Shown: positions 6,055 to 16,231, counted from the stretch's first letter. The stretch is 55,640 nt of DNA from Lachnospiraceae bacterium (GCA_017463225.1 JAFTPO010000032.1:1-55640); one strand, 5' to 3'. Translations and numbers: made by a program. The notes: generated by a model from the letters alone, not told the origin.

Positions 6055-8532
6055 TTAACCCATTACTACCTCTACTGTATGAGTTGCACCATCTCCGAAT
6101 GCTGGGATAACATTTCCTTCAACAGCCTTGCCGTCTACAGTCATGCTCTTAACACCCTTGCATACGTGATCTGGATTAGAAACCTTAATGTCATAAGTTG
6201 CGCCACGGAACTGACGTGAAGCAGTAAGACCATCCCAAGCTGAAGGGATTGAAGGATCAATCTTAAGACCATCGAAGTCTGGCTGTACACCTAAGATGTA
6301 CTGAGAAATTGCTACCATGTTCCATGCAGCAGTACCTGTAAGCCATGAGTTCTTACCCTGTCCAAAGTTCTTTCCTGTCTGTCCTACATCAGAACCTGCA
6401 TCCTTACCACCGATCATCTGTCCATATACATATGGCTCAGTCTTGTGAAGCTCTGAATGCTCCTCAGTGAATGCTGGAGCGATCTCTGAGTAGTACTTAA
6501 ATGCCTGATCACCCTCACCTGCGTAGGCAGCTGCACAGATAATCCATGCATTGTTGTGAGTAAAGATACCTGCATTCTCCTTGTATCCACCTGGGTAAGT
6601 TGAGATCTCACCATACTGGATGTAGTACTTAGTGAATGCTGGGTTATTAAGTACAAGACCATGCTCTGTATTAAGACGCTCATCGATAGAAGCGAGAGTC
6701 TTCTTAGTAACCTCTGGGTCAAGGTCTGACATAATTGCGAAGCCCTGTGGCTCGATGAAGATCTGTCCTTCTTCACATTCCTTAGAGCCCATCTTCTCGC
6801 CGTAAGCATCGTATGCACGGAGGAACCAATCTCCATCCCATGCTGATTCCATCATATTAGCCTTCATCTTATCGATTTCAGCCTGAGCTGCAGCAGCCTC
6901 GTCATCCTTTCCAAGATGCTTAAGGATTGCTACATAGTTAGGACCTGCGTAAGTAAAGAGTGCAGCAACGAATACTGACTCAGCAACCTTAGAGTAACCA
7001 CCCTCTGCAGCAAACTTAGGGTTGGTGTAAGTCTGGAAGCTCTCACCTGGAGTATCTGAGAAGCATGAAAGGTTGATACAATCGTTCCAGTCAGCTCTCA
7101 TAGCAAGTGGAAGACCATGAGGGCCTAAGTTGTTAACAATCTTGTAGAATGATACCTTAAGGTGATCAAGCATTGGCTGAGCCTTGCTCATATCATTATC
7201 ATAAGGAACCATCTCATCTAAGAGACCCCAATCACCAGTCTCCTTGATGTATGCAGCTACTGAAAGGATGAGCCATAATGGATCATCTGAGAAGTCACCA
7301 CCGATGTCGGCGTTACCCTTCTTAGTAAGTGGCTGATACTGATGGTAGCATCCACCATCTGGGAACTGAGTTGAAGCAATATCAATAATTCTCTCTCTAG
7401 CACGATCAGGAATCTGATGAACGAAACCAAGAACATCCTGGTTAGAATCTCTGAAGCCCATTCCTCTACCGATACCTGACTCAAAATATGAAGCAGAACG
7501 TGAAAGGTTAAATGTAACCATACACTGATACTGATTCCAAATATTTACCATACGGTTAACCTTGTCATCCGGAGTATCAACATTTAAGATACCGAGAAGC
7601 TTATCCCAAGTAGCTTTAAGCTCTGCAAGGCCAGCAGCAACCTTCTCAGGAGTGTTGTACTTATCCATCATGGCAAGTGCCTTTGTCTTGTTAATAGTCT
7701 TTCCATCAGCCTCAAACTTCTCATCAACTGGCATCTCAACATAACCAAGGATGAAGATAAGAGTCTTAGTCTCGCCTGGAGCAAGAGTAATCTTCTTATA
7801 GTGTGAAGCGATTGGTGCCCAACCATCTGCAAATGAGTTAGTAGCCTGACCTGCCTCTACAGCCTCTGGGTTGTGGAAACCATTGTAAAGACCGATGAAA
7901 GCATCTCTGTCAGTATCATAACCATCGATAGTATCATTAACAGTATAGAATGCGAAATGATCACGTCTATCTCTGTACTCTGTCTTGTGGTAGATAGTTG
8001 AATCCTTAACCTCTACACGACCTGTAGAGAAGTTTCTCTGGAAGTTAGTGCAGTCATCCTGTGCATCCCAGAGACACCACTCAGCAAATGAGAATAAGCT
8101 GAAAGTCTTCTCAGCAGAACCTGTATTAGTAAGTACTACCTGCTGAACCTCACCTGCGTAGTTCTGTGGTACGAAGAAAGTAACCTCAGCCTTAAGGTCA
8201 TTCTTTGAACCTGTGATAATTGTATAACCCATACCGTGACGACACTCATATGAGTCAAGAGTTGTCTTAACTGGTGACCAACCTGGGTTCCAGATTGTAC
8301 CATTATCATTGATATAGAAGTAACGACCACCCATATCAATTGGAACATTGTTATAACGATAACGAGTGATTCTTCTAAGACGAGCATCCTTGTAGAAGGA
8401 GTATCCACCTGCTGTATTAGAAATTAAAGAAAAGAAATCCTGTGTTCCAAGGTAGTTAATCCATGGATAAGGAGTCTTAGGTGATGTGATGACATATTCT
8501 TTGTTGGCGTCATCAAAATAACCGAATTTCAT
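6055..8532 (-). CDS. Cellobiose phosphorylase (GH94)
   Basis: 825 residues, close to known cellobiose phosphorylases. The N terminus (M-x-F-G-Y-F-D-D-A-N, then P-W-I-N-Y-L-G) and G-G-R-Y-F-Y-I near residue 69 are characteristic of the Ruminococcus/Clostridium enzymes. Catalytic region: G-F-R-D-S-N-Q-D (about 359-366) and R-A-D-W-N-D (479-484), the latter holding the general-acid aspartate. It splits cellobiose with phosphate into glucose-1-phosphate and glucose in the cytoplasm, saving ATP. Related GH94 specificities (laminaribiose, chitobiose, cellodextrin) are possible but less like this N terminus. It has its own promoter and terminator. An aldose epimerase gene lies upstream on the same strand, though not in the same operon. 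Confidence 0.92.
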   Translation of the reverse strand: MKFGYFDDANKEYVITSPKTPYPWINYLGTQDFFSLISNTAGGYSFYKDARLRRITRYRYNNVPIDMGGRYFYINDNGTIWNPGWSPVKTTLDSYECRHGMGYTIITGSKNDLKAEVTFFVPQNYAGEVQQVVLTNTGSAEKTFSLFSFAEWCLWDAQDDCTNFQRNFSTGRVEVKDSTIYHKTEYRDRRDHFAFYTVNDTIDGYDTDRDAFIGLYNGFHNPEAVEAGQATNSFADGWAPIASHYKKITLAPGETKTLIFILGYVEMPVDEKFEADGKTINKTKALAMMDKYNTPEKVAAGLAELKATWDKLLGILNVDTPDDKVNRMVNIWNQYQCMVTFNLSRSASYFESGIGRGMGFRDSNQDVLGFVHQIPDRARERIIDIASTQFPDGGCYHQYQPLTKKGNADIGGDFSDDPLWLILSVAAYIKETGDWGLLDEMVPYDNDMSKAQPMLDHLKVSFYKIVNNLGPHGLPLAMRADWNDCINLSCFSDTPGESFQTYTNPKFAAEGGYSKVAESVFVAALFTYAGPNYVAILKHLGKDDEAAAAQAEIDKMKANMMESAWDGDWFLRAYDAYGEKMGSKECEEGQIFIEPQGFAIMSDLDPEVTKKTLASIDERLNTEHGLVLNNPAFTKYYIQYGEISTYPGGYKENAGIFTHNNAWIICAAAYAGEGDQAFKYYSEIAPAFTEEHSELHKTEPYVYGQMIGGKDAGSDVGQTGKNFGQGKNSWLTGTAAWNMVAISQYILGVQPDFDGLKIDPSIPSAWDGLTASRQFRGATYDIKVSNPDHVCKGVKSMTVDGKAVEGNVIPAFGDGATHTVEVVMG

Positions 8533-8565
8533 ATTATGTACCTTCCTTTCATAAACACTGCCAAT

Positions 8566-8594
8566 ATTATATAATAATTTTGCCTAAAACACAA
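8566..8594 (-). promoter_or_regulatory. Cellobiose phosphorylase promoter
   Basis: Minus strand: TTGTGT (8589-8594), 17-base spacer, TATAAT (8566-8571). The start codon follows after GGAAGG. Confidence 0.6.
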
Positions 8595-8722
8595 CAATAA
8601 TTCTTTGGTTTAGTACCTAAATTAGACAAAAAATCAGTTTATGAAAAAGCAGATAGATTATTGAAAAATCAAAATGATTGCAGTATATTGGCTGTATAAT
8701 ATGAAAGAGAGGGAAAAAGGTT

Positions 8723-9211
8723 ATGAAAAGGGGAACTAAAATTGTATTATTAATCAGCTTAATTCTTATGATTGTGGCTGCTGTGGTTGTACTTGTGCTT
8801 GTGATAGCTGGCGAGAAAAAGGACTTTATGACTGCAAGGGAATTTTATGAGGAGATGGAGGATGAAGGCTATGAGCTGGTGGATGTTACCTCCCAGTATT
8901 ATTCCTACGGCATAGATGAAGCTTATGTTGCTGTAGCCTCAAACGACAGATACCAGATAGAGTTCTACGAATTAAATAGCATTAGTAAGGCTGAGAATAT
9001 GTTTGAGACAAACAAGGACTACTTTGAGGGAAGAGCGGGATCTTCAAGGATAACATCATCATACGGCCTTGGAGACTATGATGTCTATTCACTTACATCA
9101 AATGGAGATTATATGTATCTTTGTAGAATTGATAACACCTTACTGTATATCGACGTAGATGACAGATACAAGGAAGAAGTGAAGGAAATCATCGACGAGT
9201 TGGATTACTAG
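8723..9211 (+). CDS. Single-pass membrane protein of unknown function
   Basis: 162 residues: a positively charged start, one hydrophobic segment (about 8-29), then a soluble domain rich in Y, D and E, including D-E-A-Y-V-A-V-A and repeated Y-Y/Y-S motifs. I do not recognise a family. The ATG follows AGAGAGGGAAAAAGG. It lies alone between divergent cellobiose phosphorylase and convergent aldose epimerase. Topology suggests the domain lies outside the cell, anchored by the N-terminal helix. Confidence 0.75.
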   Translation: MKRGTKIVLLISLILMIVAAVVVLVLVIAGEKKDFMTAREFYEEMEDEGYELVDVTSQYYSYGIDEAYVAVASNDRYQIEFYELNSISKAENMFETNKDYFEGRAGSSRITSSYGLGDYDVYSLTSNGDYMYLCRIDNTLLYIDVDDRYKEEVKEIIDELDY

Positions 9212-9268
9212 AAGATTTATGAGAATAAAATATCATTGAATTCATAGAGTATAGGAAACAAATAAACA

Positions 9269-9397
9269 GCAAAAAGAACCAAGAGAAAACCTTCATTCCG
9301 ACCGCGACAGGGTAAGGCGAAGCTGACCGTTTTAGTGTCAGCGGAGACTTATCCCTAGGCAGGTCGGTCAAGAAAGTAACCTCCTGGTTCTTTTTGC
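9269..9397 (-). repeat. Structured intergenic element F (70-nt core shared with element E)
   Basis: Outer arms GCAAAAAGAACCA (9269-9281) and TGGTTCTTTTTGC (9385-9397) are exact. They enclose a 70-nt core (9298-9367) with CCGACC/GGTCGG ends and an inner GCTGAC/GTCAGC hairpin. Read on the minus strand, the core differs from element E (51588-51657) at only five positions. The flank TTACTTTCTTG-CCG is also shared. It lies between convergent genes and can act as their terminator, since the arms end in T- or A-runs. Confidence 0.85.
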
Positions 9398-9406
9398 GTA
9401 TTATAT

Positions 9407-10408
9407 TTACATGGTGTATATCTTCTGGCTAATAGTCTTGCTCTCTCCCGGTTTAAGCTCCATATATCCTGATTCCTCAGCAGGAAGTGGCTGGTTAGGA
9501 GCATCAATAATCCATGTACATGGCTCCGGACAGAAGTAACCCTTGTCGCCGTGGTCATTCCAGATAACCCAGAACTTGAAGTCCTTACAAACCTCGTAGC
9601 AGATTCTTCTCTTGGACTTAACATCAGTTGCAACTGCGCCGTAGAATGGCTTTCCGTCAAGTGTGCCCTCCTCAGCGAAGAATACATCGTTATCAATATC
9701 GTGAAGAACAGGAATCTGTGAGCCTGTTAAATACTGCTTGTCATGGTCAGTCATTCTAAGGAAGTCGCCTGTTGGTATACAGGACTTAGAAAGCTCCCAC
9801 TTATCTCCCACAGGAACGTAAAGTCTCATATCAAGACCTTCGCCATCCTTAGTGAAAGGTCCATTTATAGCTGTGTGGTTACACACACCATAAGGAAGCT
9901 GCTTGTCTGAGGTATTAGTCATAGTAAACTCGTAGAAAAGTCCCTCCTCAGAAAGTGTAAATGTATATTCTGCTTTAAAGCTGACAGGATAAATACTGAA
10001 GAACTCATCCTTGTCATCATATATGTACTGGGTTTTAGCAATTGCTACAGAGCCCTTAACCTCTGCACTTACAATAGTGTGTTCTCTCTTGTGTAGGAAG
10101 CCGTGGATGTGGTTTCCTAATGGATCGTTAAGTGGGAAGTTGTAGGTTGCATCAGAAACCTTTAACACTCCTCCTGCAAGTCTGTTAGGAAGGTATAATG
10201 TAGGTAAGCCATAAACCTCCGCTGAAGCCTGAAGCTGCTCAGGTGAAAGACTCTCGTCGTATCTAAAAATCTCAATGTTGTGCTCGGTGTCCTGCATTCT
10301 CATAACATTACTGCCCATAAATGGTGCAATAACGGCCTTGTATCTGCCAGCGGTAAGTTCGATAACGTCCTTGCCCTTGTAGCTTGTAACATTAGCCATA
10401 TAACTCAT
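9407..10408 (-). CDS. Aldose 1-epimerase family protein
   Basis: 333 residues of the galactose-mutarotase-like fold. Likely catalytic residues: H in H-I-H-G-F-L-H, H in C-N-H-T-A-I-N-G-P-F, and E in C-P-E-P-C-T-W. The family speeds interconversion of alpha and beta anomers. With cellobiose phosphorylase next along the strand, which works on particular anomers, a supporting role in disaccharide use is plausible but is inference. GGAGGAAG precedes the ATG. The protein is cytoplasmic, with no signal peptide. Confidence 0.85.
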   Translation of the reverse strand: MSYMANVTSYKGKDVIELTAGRYKAVIAPFMGSNVMRMQDTEHNIEIFRYDESLSPEQLQASAEVYGLPTLYLPNRLAGGVLKVSDATYNFPLNDPLGNHIHGFLHKREHTIVSAEVKGSVAIAKTQYIYDDKDEFFSIYPVSFKAEYTFTLSEEGLFYEFTMTNTSDKQLPYGVCNHTAINGPFTKDGEGLDMRLYVPVGDKWELSKSCIPTGDFLRMTDHDKQYLTGSQIPVLHDIDNDVFFAEEGTLDGKPFYGAVATDVKSKRRICYEVCKDFKFWVIWNDHGDKGYFCPEPCTWIIDAPNQPLPAEESGYMELKPGESKTISQKIYTM

Positions 10409-10481
10409 AGTATCTTCCTCCTTAAATTAAAATGTCCCCATATCAAGAAATTCTCCAAAAAATGAAGAATAATTACATAAA

Positions 10482-10510
10482 ATAATAGCATATTGGCAAC
10501 ACTATGTCTA
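10482..10510 (-). promoter_or_regulatory. Promoter of the aldose epimerase gene
   Basis: Minus strand: TAGACA (10505-10510), 17-base spacer, TATTAT (10482-10487). Confidence 0.5.
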
Positions 10511-10697
10511 TACTCTCAAGCCACAAAAAGGGTCGAAAAATTGGACAAAAATCAAGTCTCACAATGGACAATTTGTTGGAATAAAATGTATAAGAGAGGA
10601 AAATAAGCGGTCCAAATTATTACAAATAATGGTATTGATGAAATGACTTCCCTCAGGGTTTATGAATAGAAAAATGAAGGACCGCCTATAATAAAAC
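10511..10697. other. Gene-free stretch with a distant 7-bp stem and a possible promoter
   Basis: A plus-strand TGGACA-N18-TATAAG (10565-10594) could start a short transcript. Just downstream GCGGTCC (10607-10613) can pair with GGACCGC (10679-10685). No open frame with a ribosome site is present. The pieces may be chance; I list them because they are the only structure in the 318-base gap. Confidence 0.25.
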
Positions 10698-10729
10698 AAC
10701 CCATATTTGGCTTGCGCCAAGTATGGGTT
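10698..10729 (-). terminator. Terminator overlapping the stop of the Ig-like gene
   Basis: AACCCATATTTGGC (10698-10711) pairs with GCCAAGTATGGGTT (10716-10729), one wobble. On the minus strand it is followed by GTTTTATT. The arm includes the stop codon. Confidence 0.75.
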
Positions 10730-11069
10730 AAAGCTTGAATTTTAACTGGACAGGCTCTTTTAGGGATTGACCACCCTTAGAGTGAACCTTAGTTGTTATA
10801 TGAAGGGTATATTCCTCGCTGGTAGCGTAGGGCTCTGTACCCTCTATCTCAATCATTCCTGTATCCTGCTTGTAGGTTATGTAAGACCTAAGCTTTTGAC
10901 TTTGAGAATTGGTAACAAACATGGTTTCGTTGTTCACGGTTTTAGGGTCCAGAGGAATATTAAATTTTACACGCCATACAAAGTTTCCTGTTTTAAAGCG
11001 CAGGCTCTGTTTAACCTTGTTGGACAGGTTAGATGGGATGTCTGATATTTCAATATGGTTTCCTGCCAT
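10728..11069 (-). CDS. Small Ig-like (Big_5/SbsA-type) domain protein
   Basis: 113 residues with the plan of bacterial SbsA/Big_5 domains: F-N-I-P-L-D-P-K-T-V-N-N-E-T-M-F-V-T, then Y-T-L-H-I-T-T-K-V-x-S-x-G-G-x-x-L. These domains are usually repeated modules in surface proteins. Here one domain stands alone with no signal peptide or membrane segment, which is odd, so the protein may act in the cytoplasm or leave by another route. It is transcribed alone on the minus strand and ends in its own terminator. Function unknown. Confidence 0.7.
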   Translation of the reverse strand: MAGNHIEISDIPSNLSNKVKQSLRFKTGNFVWRVKFNIPLDPKTVNNETMFVTNSQSQKLRSYITYKQDTGMIEIEGTEPYATSEEYTLHITTKVHSKGGQSLKEPVQLKFKL

Positions 11070-11243
11070 AATTTCACCTCTATAGTTTAAAAAGATTACT
11101 ACTAATTTACCACAAAAGCAAAGCTGTGAAAAGTGTATTTTTATGTAGATATTTAGATGAGGCTTTTTCTTTACCGGGACAGGCCTTTAAGGTAAAATTA
11201 TAAATGTTACAAAAATGTTACGCAAATGTTAGGAGATGATTAA

Positions 11244-12203
11244 ATGATGCAATTTAAGAGCAACTCCTACAAAAGATATTATCGAATAAGCTTATTTGCA
11301 CTGTTAGGTTTGGTGTTAATGCTTATTGCAATGAACTTGGATAAGAAGGTGTATAAGGTATATATAGAGGACAGGTTAGTTGGAGTTACAACAGATAGTC
11401 CGGAGGTTATAGAGAAAACATACAATGAGGTAAAGGCAAAGAGATATGCCCAAGGGGCGGACATAATTAAAGAAGAGCTTGTCATAACTGAGGAGGAGCA
11501 GCTTGGGCAAGAGGAGGTTTTAACTCACTCTCAGCTGGAGGAAAAGCTATATGTGGAGCTTGAGCAGGAGGAGATAGTTCCTGTTATTAGTGTGGTGCAG
11601 GGCAAAACTTTTCAAAGACAGGTTCCAAACGAGATTGTTTACGTGGAGGATGCAAGTCTTTATGTAGGAGAGTCTAAGGTACTGGTTGAGGGAAGAGAGG
11701 GAACTCAGGAGATTACTGTTCACAAATCTATAGATTCAGAGGGTGTAACTAAGGAAAAGGTGGTTGAAAATCATATGGTAAAGGATTCTCAGCCAAGAGT
11801 TATAGCTGTGGGTGTTAAGGAAAAACCGGCTTATATGGTGCCGGTGGAGGATTATGTATTTACCTCTTCCTTTGGTCCCAGATGGGGAAGAAGCCATGAG
11901 GGAATAGACTTGGCGGTATCTACAGGGACGCCTGTTGCGGCAGCGGCGGATGGCGTTGTAATTCAGTCCGGCTGGAATGGGGGATATGGAATAAGCATTT
12001 ATGTAGACCATGGAAATGGAATTATCACCAGATACGGACATTTAAGTCAGGCCTATGCCCAGGTAGGACGCAGTGTAAAGCAGGGAGAAACCATAGGCTT
12101 ATCCGGAAATACAGGAAACAGCACAGGACCTCATCTGCACTTTGAGATTCGTATAGGAGATGAGGCAGTTAATCCGGTGAATTATGTAGATATAGAGTAT
12201 TAG
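11244..12203 (+). CDS. Membrane-anchored M23 peptidase with G5 domain
   Basis: 319 residues: one N-terminal transmembrane helix (about 13-30), a linker, a G5 domain (about 115-195, with the E-x-G-x-x-G and final V-x-V-G pattern), and a C-terminal M23 endopeptidase. Catalytic motifs are intact: H-E-G-I-D (about 217-221) and H-L-H-F (about 297-300). It should cut peptidoglycan cross-bridges outside the cell while tethered to the membrane. It contrasts with the degenerate M23 protein at 2010. AGGAG lies 8 bases before the ATG; a second ATG follows immediately. Confidence 0.92.
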   Translation: MMQFKSNSYKRYYRISLFALLGLVLMLIAMNLDKKVYKVYIEDRLVGVTTDSPEVIEKTYNEVKAKRYAQGADIIKEELVITEEEQLGQEEVLTHSQLEEKLYVELEQEEIVPVISVVQGKTFQRQVPNEIVYVEDASLYVGESKVLVEGREGTQEITVHKSIDSEGVTKEKVVENHMVKDSQPRVIAVGVKEKPAYMVPVEDYVFTSSFGPRWGRSHEGIDLAVSTGTPVAAAADGVVIQSGWNGGYGISIYVDHGNGIITRYGHLSQAYAQVGRSVKQGETIGLSGNTGNSTGPHLHFEIRIGDEAVNPVNYVDIEY

Positions 12204-12362
12204 AGCCATGCCGACAGGTACACAAGCATAGCTTACTGTATGGATGTGAAATGTTTGTGAATATGAAATTTTAGTCTTGCATATAATATCTCCAAGTGAT
12301 AGTATCAAATAAAAGGTAACGTAGTAATGAAAACTACATCACAAGGAGAAAGGGGCGATTTT

Positions 12363-13028
12363 ATGAGTAATACAATCAAGAATTTAAAGGATCCGGGTAG
12401 CGCCATCACCCATTTTATAGCTATGCTGATGGCCACCTTTGCGGCTTTGCCGCTGCTTATTAAGGCTATGGACAGGGGTAGATACTCTGCCCTTTGCTGT
12501 CTTATCTTTATAGCAAGTATGATATTGTTGTATGGAGCCAGCACTATTTATCATTCCTTTGATAAGGGAGAGAGAATTAACAAGATACTTAAGAAGTTGG
12601 ACCATGCAATGATATTTGTACTGATTGCCGGTTCTTATACACCTATTTGTCTACTGGTTATAGGAGGAAAAACCGGTATTACATTACTTACCATCGTTTG
12701 GGCGGTGGGCATACTGGGGATTATATTTAAGCTTTGCTGGGTTACCTGCCCTAAGTGGCTTTCCTCGGCTATGTATATTGCTATGGGTTGGTTGTGTGTG
12801 CTTGCCTTTTCACCTATAGTTGACAGCATGACTCATGAGGCATTTATGTGGCTGTTGGTGGGTGGTTTAATCTATACAGTAGGTGGAGTCTTGTACGCCA
12901 TCAAAACTCCTAGGGTTAACGCCTTTAACCTAAGACACAAATATTTTGGCACTCATGAGATATTCCACCTGTTTGTTATGGCAGGAAGTCTATGCCACTT
13001 TGTACTGATATATAATTATGTGGTATAG
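12363..13028 (+). CDS. Haemolysin III/YqfA-type membrane protein (PAQR superfamily)
   Basis: 221 residues from the ATG at 12363 (AAAGGGG upstream), seven hydrophobic helices. Family motifs: A-S-T-I-Y-H-S-F near the end of TM2, D-H-A-M-I-F-V-L-I-A-G-S-Y-T-P, and H-E-I-F-H-L-F-V in the last part. The histidines and aspartate form the metal site of this superfamily. Bacterial members are thought to affect membrane lipid homeostasis; true haemolysin activity is doubtful. It precedes a sigma-28 promoter, so it is not part of the flagellar block. Confidence 0.88.
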   Translation: MSNTIKNLKDPGSAITHFIAMLMATFAALPLLIKAMDRGRYSALCCLIFIASMILLYGASTIYHSFDKGERINKILKKLDHAMIFVLIAGSYTPICLLVIGGKTGITLLTIVWAVGILGIIFKLCWVTCPKWLSSAMYIAMGWLCVLAFSPIVDSMTHEAFMWLLVGGLIYTVGGVLYAIKTPRVNAFNLRHKYFGTHEIFHLFVMAGSLCHFVLIYNYVV

Positions 13029-13043
13029 GTTTTAGGCTTTGAC

Positions 13044-13071
13044 TAAAGAAAGTTTATGAATTCTCCGATAA
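13044..13071 (+). promoter_or_regulatory. Sigma-28 (flagellar) promoter
   Basis: TAAA (13044-13047), 16-base spacer, TCCGATAA (13064-13071), against the sigma-D/FliA consensus TAAA-N15-GCCGATAA. It drives the 1022-residue gene at 13130. Confidence 0.75.
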
Positions 13072-13129
13072 TTACTTTAGATTGAAAGATATTAGTATAG
13101 AAATCATAAGGTGATTCGGAGGCTTTGGT

Positions 13130-16100
13130 ATGGGACATACAGGAAATATAAATTTAGAGAATAATCTTACAAAGAACATAAATCACAACCTTAATATGGG
13201 TTCTAATATGGGTATAGGTGCTAATTCTAACTACGGTGTAGCTTCAGGAAAGGCAGCTGAGACAGAGGGCAAATCCGGCGTTTCGGACGTGGGGTTTGCT
13301 TTTTTGCGTGGTGAAAAGGCTGGCAAGCTTGGAAATACTACTATGGAGAATTTTCAGGAATATATGAGAGATAAGCAGGAGCAGGCCAAGGAGGAGGGCA
13401 TAGATGCCGCTACCAAGGAGAAAGAGGCCAAGGAGCAGGCCAAGGAGGTTAGCAGGAGCATCACCAGTGAAGAGCTAAGACAGCTTGAGATGATGGGTAT
13501 AGATGTTTCCACTGCAAATATGACTGACCTTATGGGCATGATTAATACCCTGAGATTTAACGCGGATACCGAGCAGACTAAGGAGCTGATGGCTAAAATT
13601 GCTGTAGATAAGGGTGATGTTGAGAATTTATCTATGATAGGTGGAGGAGTTTCCGTGGCTGGTGGCACAGAGGTTTCTTCTGTATCAGTATCAGAAGTTC
13701 TTGCAGCTGAAGCCAAGGCAGATGACAGTAATCAGATAATGATGTCAGATACGGAGGCAATCTATCTTATTAAGAATAATATGTCTTTATCTAAAGAGAA
13801 TGTTTATAAGGCTCATTACAGTGGTATGAAGCTTAAGCAGGATGTAGATAATACCATTCTCGAGGAGATGAAGCCTCAGCTTGAGAAGGTTGTCGAGCAG
13901 GCAGGACTTACAGTTGATGAGGAGACTGTAGCTGCCACAAAGCTACTGATAAATAATGATATTCCGGTTACTACTGATAATTTAAGAACATATATGGCTA
14001 TGAAGAAATTTTATGGTCAGGATGTTACTAAGGCAGATATTCCGGAGAAGACAGTTGCTGTAGATGAGGCTTTAGTTTCTAAGAAAGCAACCAAACTGTA
14101 CGAGGATGTGCAAAGTATCAATCCGAAGCAGGTATATGAGATGGTGGCTGAGGGTAAGACAGTAACCATTGTCGCTGCAGCAAAATATGTTAAGCATCAG
14201 TCATTTCAGGGTAAGGAGCTTCAGTTTGAGAGCCAGACAAGTGCTGACCCTACAGTGTCTAAGGCAGTAACTGCTATGAGACAGATGGAGGAGATACGCC
14301 TTTCCATGACCAGTGCTATGGCTGGAAAATTACTTAAGCTTGATATGAATGTTGATACCAGAGATCTTTCTAAGGTTGTGGCTATGCTTAAGGAGGTTGA
14401 GAATCAGCTGGCAAAGGACGCATTTTACGCAGCCGGTGTGAATCCAACAGAGGAAAACATAAATCTTTATCAAGAGGTTAGCGCTAAGGTAAATGCAGTT
14501 AGCAAGGCGCCGGCAGGTGTTATTGCAGCTCCTCTTATGGGAGAAGCATTTACCATTGAGGGCTTACATAGAAGAATTGAGTCTGCTATGGCTACAGATG
14601 ATGGGGCTATGGAGGGTCAGACCGGGCAGAGTGCCGAGGGACGAGGTAGTGTAGCTTCAGAAGCTCAGCTTGAGATGGTTAGAAGAAGCTATGAGGCAGT
14701 GGGAACTGCTCCTAGACGGGATATGGGAGACAGCATTTCTAAAGCCTTTGGAAATGTTAAGGATATTCTTACTGAGATGAATATGCCTGTTAATTATGAG
14801 ACAGAGAGAGCCGTAAGAATCTTAGGCTACAATCAGCTTGAGATTACAGAGGATAATGTTAATCAGATTATAGATTATGACCGCCAGGTAAATGATATGA
14901 TTAACACATTTTATCCGGAGGCGGTGCTTGGAATGATTAAGGATGGAATTAATCCTTTGGATGTGCCAATAGATGAGTTAAATAAGATAATTCAGGATAA
15001 GAATTATAATAATGGTGTAACTGAGGCTAAAAACTTTGCTGCATACCTTAGAGATATGGAAAAGCAGGGTGAGCTTTCTATAGAAGAAAGAGAAGCTTAT
15101 GTTGGTATGTACCGAGTTATGGAGAAGCTTGCTAAGTCTGGAGACAGGGAGGCAGGATATCTTTTTGCAAATGGCAGCAGACTTACCGTGAGAAATCTTA
15201 TAACTGCCATGAGAAGTCGCAGGGCAGCAGGAGTTGATGTTGGTATTGACGATAGCTTTGGAATGCTTCAGGAGGCAACCGTAAGAGGAAAGAGGATGGA
15301 TGCTCAGATAGAAGGAGCCTTTGAAACTGTGATACCTCAGACTACGGATGTTCATGAGGAAGAGACTCTTAATATGCTACGTCAGAGCATAGATGATTTC
15401 ACTGAGGATATTAAGGATTTTATGGAGGCTAATTCCGTAGATATGACAGCTCTTAATATGCAGGCGGTAAGGGTTATTACCAGCGAGCCGGCGAGTATAT
15501 ATGGATTGGTGTCAGAGCTTCTTGGGAAGATGAAGTTTAGTACAAACACTAAGGCGGAGCTTATAGATGAGGAAACTGAGAAGATGACAGACTCCATGAT
15601 GGGAGAAAATGTGCCTATAGAGTTTACTATGGAAAGCATCCTAGAGAGCTTCCGTGGAAGTGAGGAGATGTCTCTTAAGTATGAGGATTTGAGAGCTAAC
15701 CTTACAGAGCTTATGTATCAGTGGGGTACTGCCGGAACTCTTTCTCAGATGGATATTGCAACTGTTAAGACTGTTAATGCAGGCTTTAATATAATGTCCG
15801 GTATGGCTAAGCAGGATAAGTTCCAGATACCGGTAGAAACTAATCAGGGAACTAAGGTTATGAATCTTACCATAAAGAAGGATGGAGCTAATCCAGGCTT
15901 GGTAGAGGTTAGTATGAGAACTGAGCGCTACGGAGAGCTTTCTGTCAGTCTAAAGTCAGATGATGCAGGTGCCTTGGTGGGCCAGGTTATATCAGACACC
16001 AGCGAAGGAAACTTTGCCCTTAAGGAGTCAGAGGATAGCTTTAAGGAGAGCCTTATGGCAGCAGGATATGTGGCAGATGACGTAGAGATTGGAAGTGTTT

Positions 16101-16198
16101 CAAGAGTTGACCTTGCTGCTTATCAGGGAATTACGTCAGAGAAGCTTTATCAGGTGTCTGTGGCAGTAGTGAAGGCCATGGCGGAGATAGTAAGATAG
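13130..16198 (+). CDS. Large flagellar-associated protein with FliK-like C-terminal region (DUF6240-like)
   Basis: 1022 residues, no signal peptide or membrane helix. The N terminus is rich in N and G. Several related segments have the pattern x-T-x-E-N-[VIL]-x-x-Y (near residues 218, 278, 437 and 570), suggesting tandem helical repeats. The C-terminal part (about 900-1000: G-L-V-E-V-S-M-R-T-E...G-E-L-S-V-S-L-K) resembles the hook-length control protein FliK C-terminal domain. It sits between a sigma-28 promoter and a flagellin gene. I recall similar Lachnospiraceae proteins as DUF6240; that name needs a search. A secreted ruler or filament-associated role is inference. Confidence 0.65.
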   Translation: MGHTGNINLENNLTKNINHNLNMGSNMGIGANSNYGVASGKAAETEGKSGVSDVGFAFLRGEKAGKLGNTTMENFQEYMRDKQEQAKEEGIDAATKEKEAKEQAKEVSRSITSEELRQLEMMGIDVSTANMTDLMGMINTLRFNADTEQTKELMAKIAVDKGDVENLSMIGGGVSVAGGTEVSSVSVSEVLAAEAKADDSNQIMMSDTEAIYLIKNNMSLSKENVYKAHYSGMKLKQDVDNTILEEMKPQLEKVVEQAGLTVDEETVAATKLLINNDIPVTTDNLRTYMAMKKFYGQDVTKADIPEKTVAVDEALVSKKATKLYEDVQSINPKQVYEMVAEGKTVTIVAAAKYVKHQSFQGKELQFESQTSADPTVSKAVTAMRQMEEIRLSMTSAMAGKLLKLDMNVDTRDLSKVVAMLKEVENQLAKDAFYAAGVNPTEENINLYQEVSAKVNAVSKAPAGVIAAPLMGEAFTIEGLHRRIESAMATDDGAMEGQTGQSAEGRGSVASEAQLEMVRRSYEAVGTAPRRDMGDSISKAFGNVKDILTEMNMPVNYETERAVRILGYNQLEITEDNVNQIIDYDRQVNDMINTFYPEAVLGMIKDGINPLDVPIDELNKIIQDKNYNNGVTEAKNFAAYLRDMEKQGELSIEEREAYVGMYRVMEKLAKSGDREAGYLFANGSRLTVRNLITAMRSRRAAGVDVGIDDSFGMLQEATVRGKRMDAQIEGAFETVIPQTTDVHEEETLNMLRQSIDDFTEDIKDFMEANSVDMTALNMQAVRVITSEPASIYGLVSELLGKMKFSTNTKAELIDEETEKMTDSMMGENVPIEFTMESILESFRGSEEMSLKYEDLRANLTELMYQWGTAGTLSQMDIATVKTVNAGFNIMSGMAKQDKFQIPVETNQGTKVMNLTIKKDGANPGLVEVSMRTERYGELSVSLKSDDAGALVGQVISDTSEGNFALKESEDSFKESLMAAGYVADDVEIGSVSRVDLAAYQGITSEKLYQVSVAVVKAMAEIVR

Positions 16199-16231
16199 GA
16201 GAATATTAGAATAGGGATAGCTAAAAAAGGT

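Noticed and set aside
6414-8408. Open frames of 60-140 codons inside the cellobiose phosphorylase gene
   Set aside because: They are in other frames of a clear 825-residue enzyme and have no start signals or recognisable composition.
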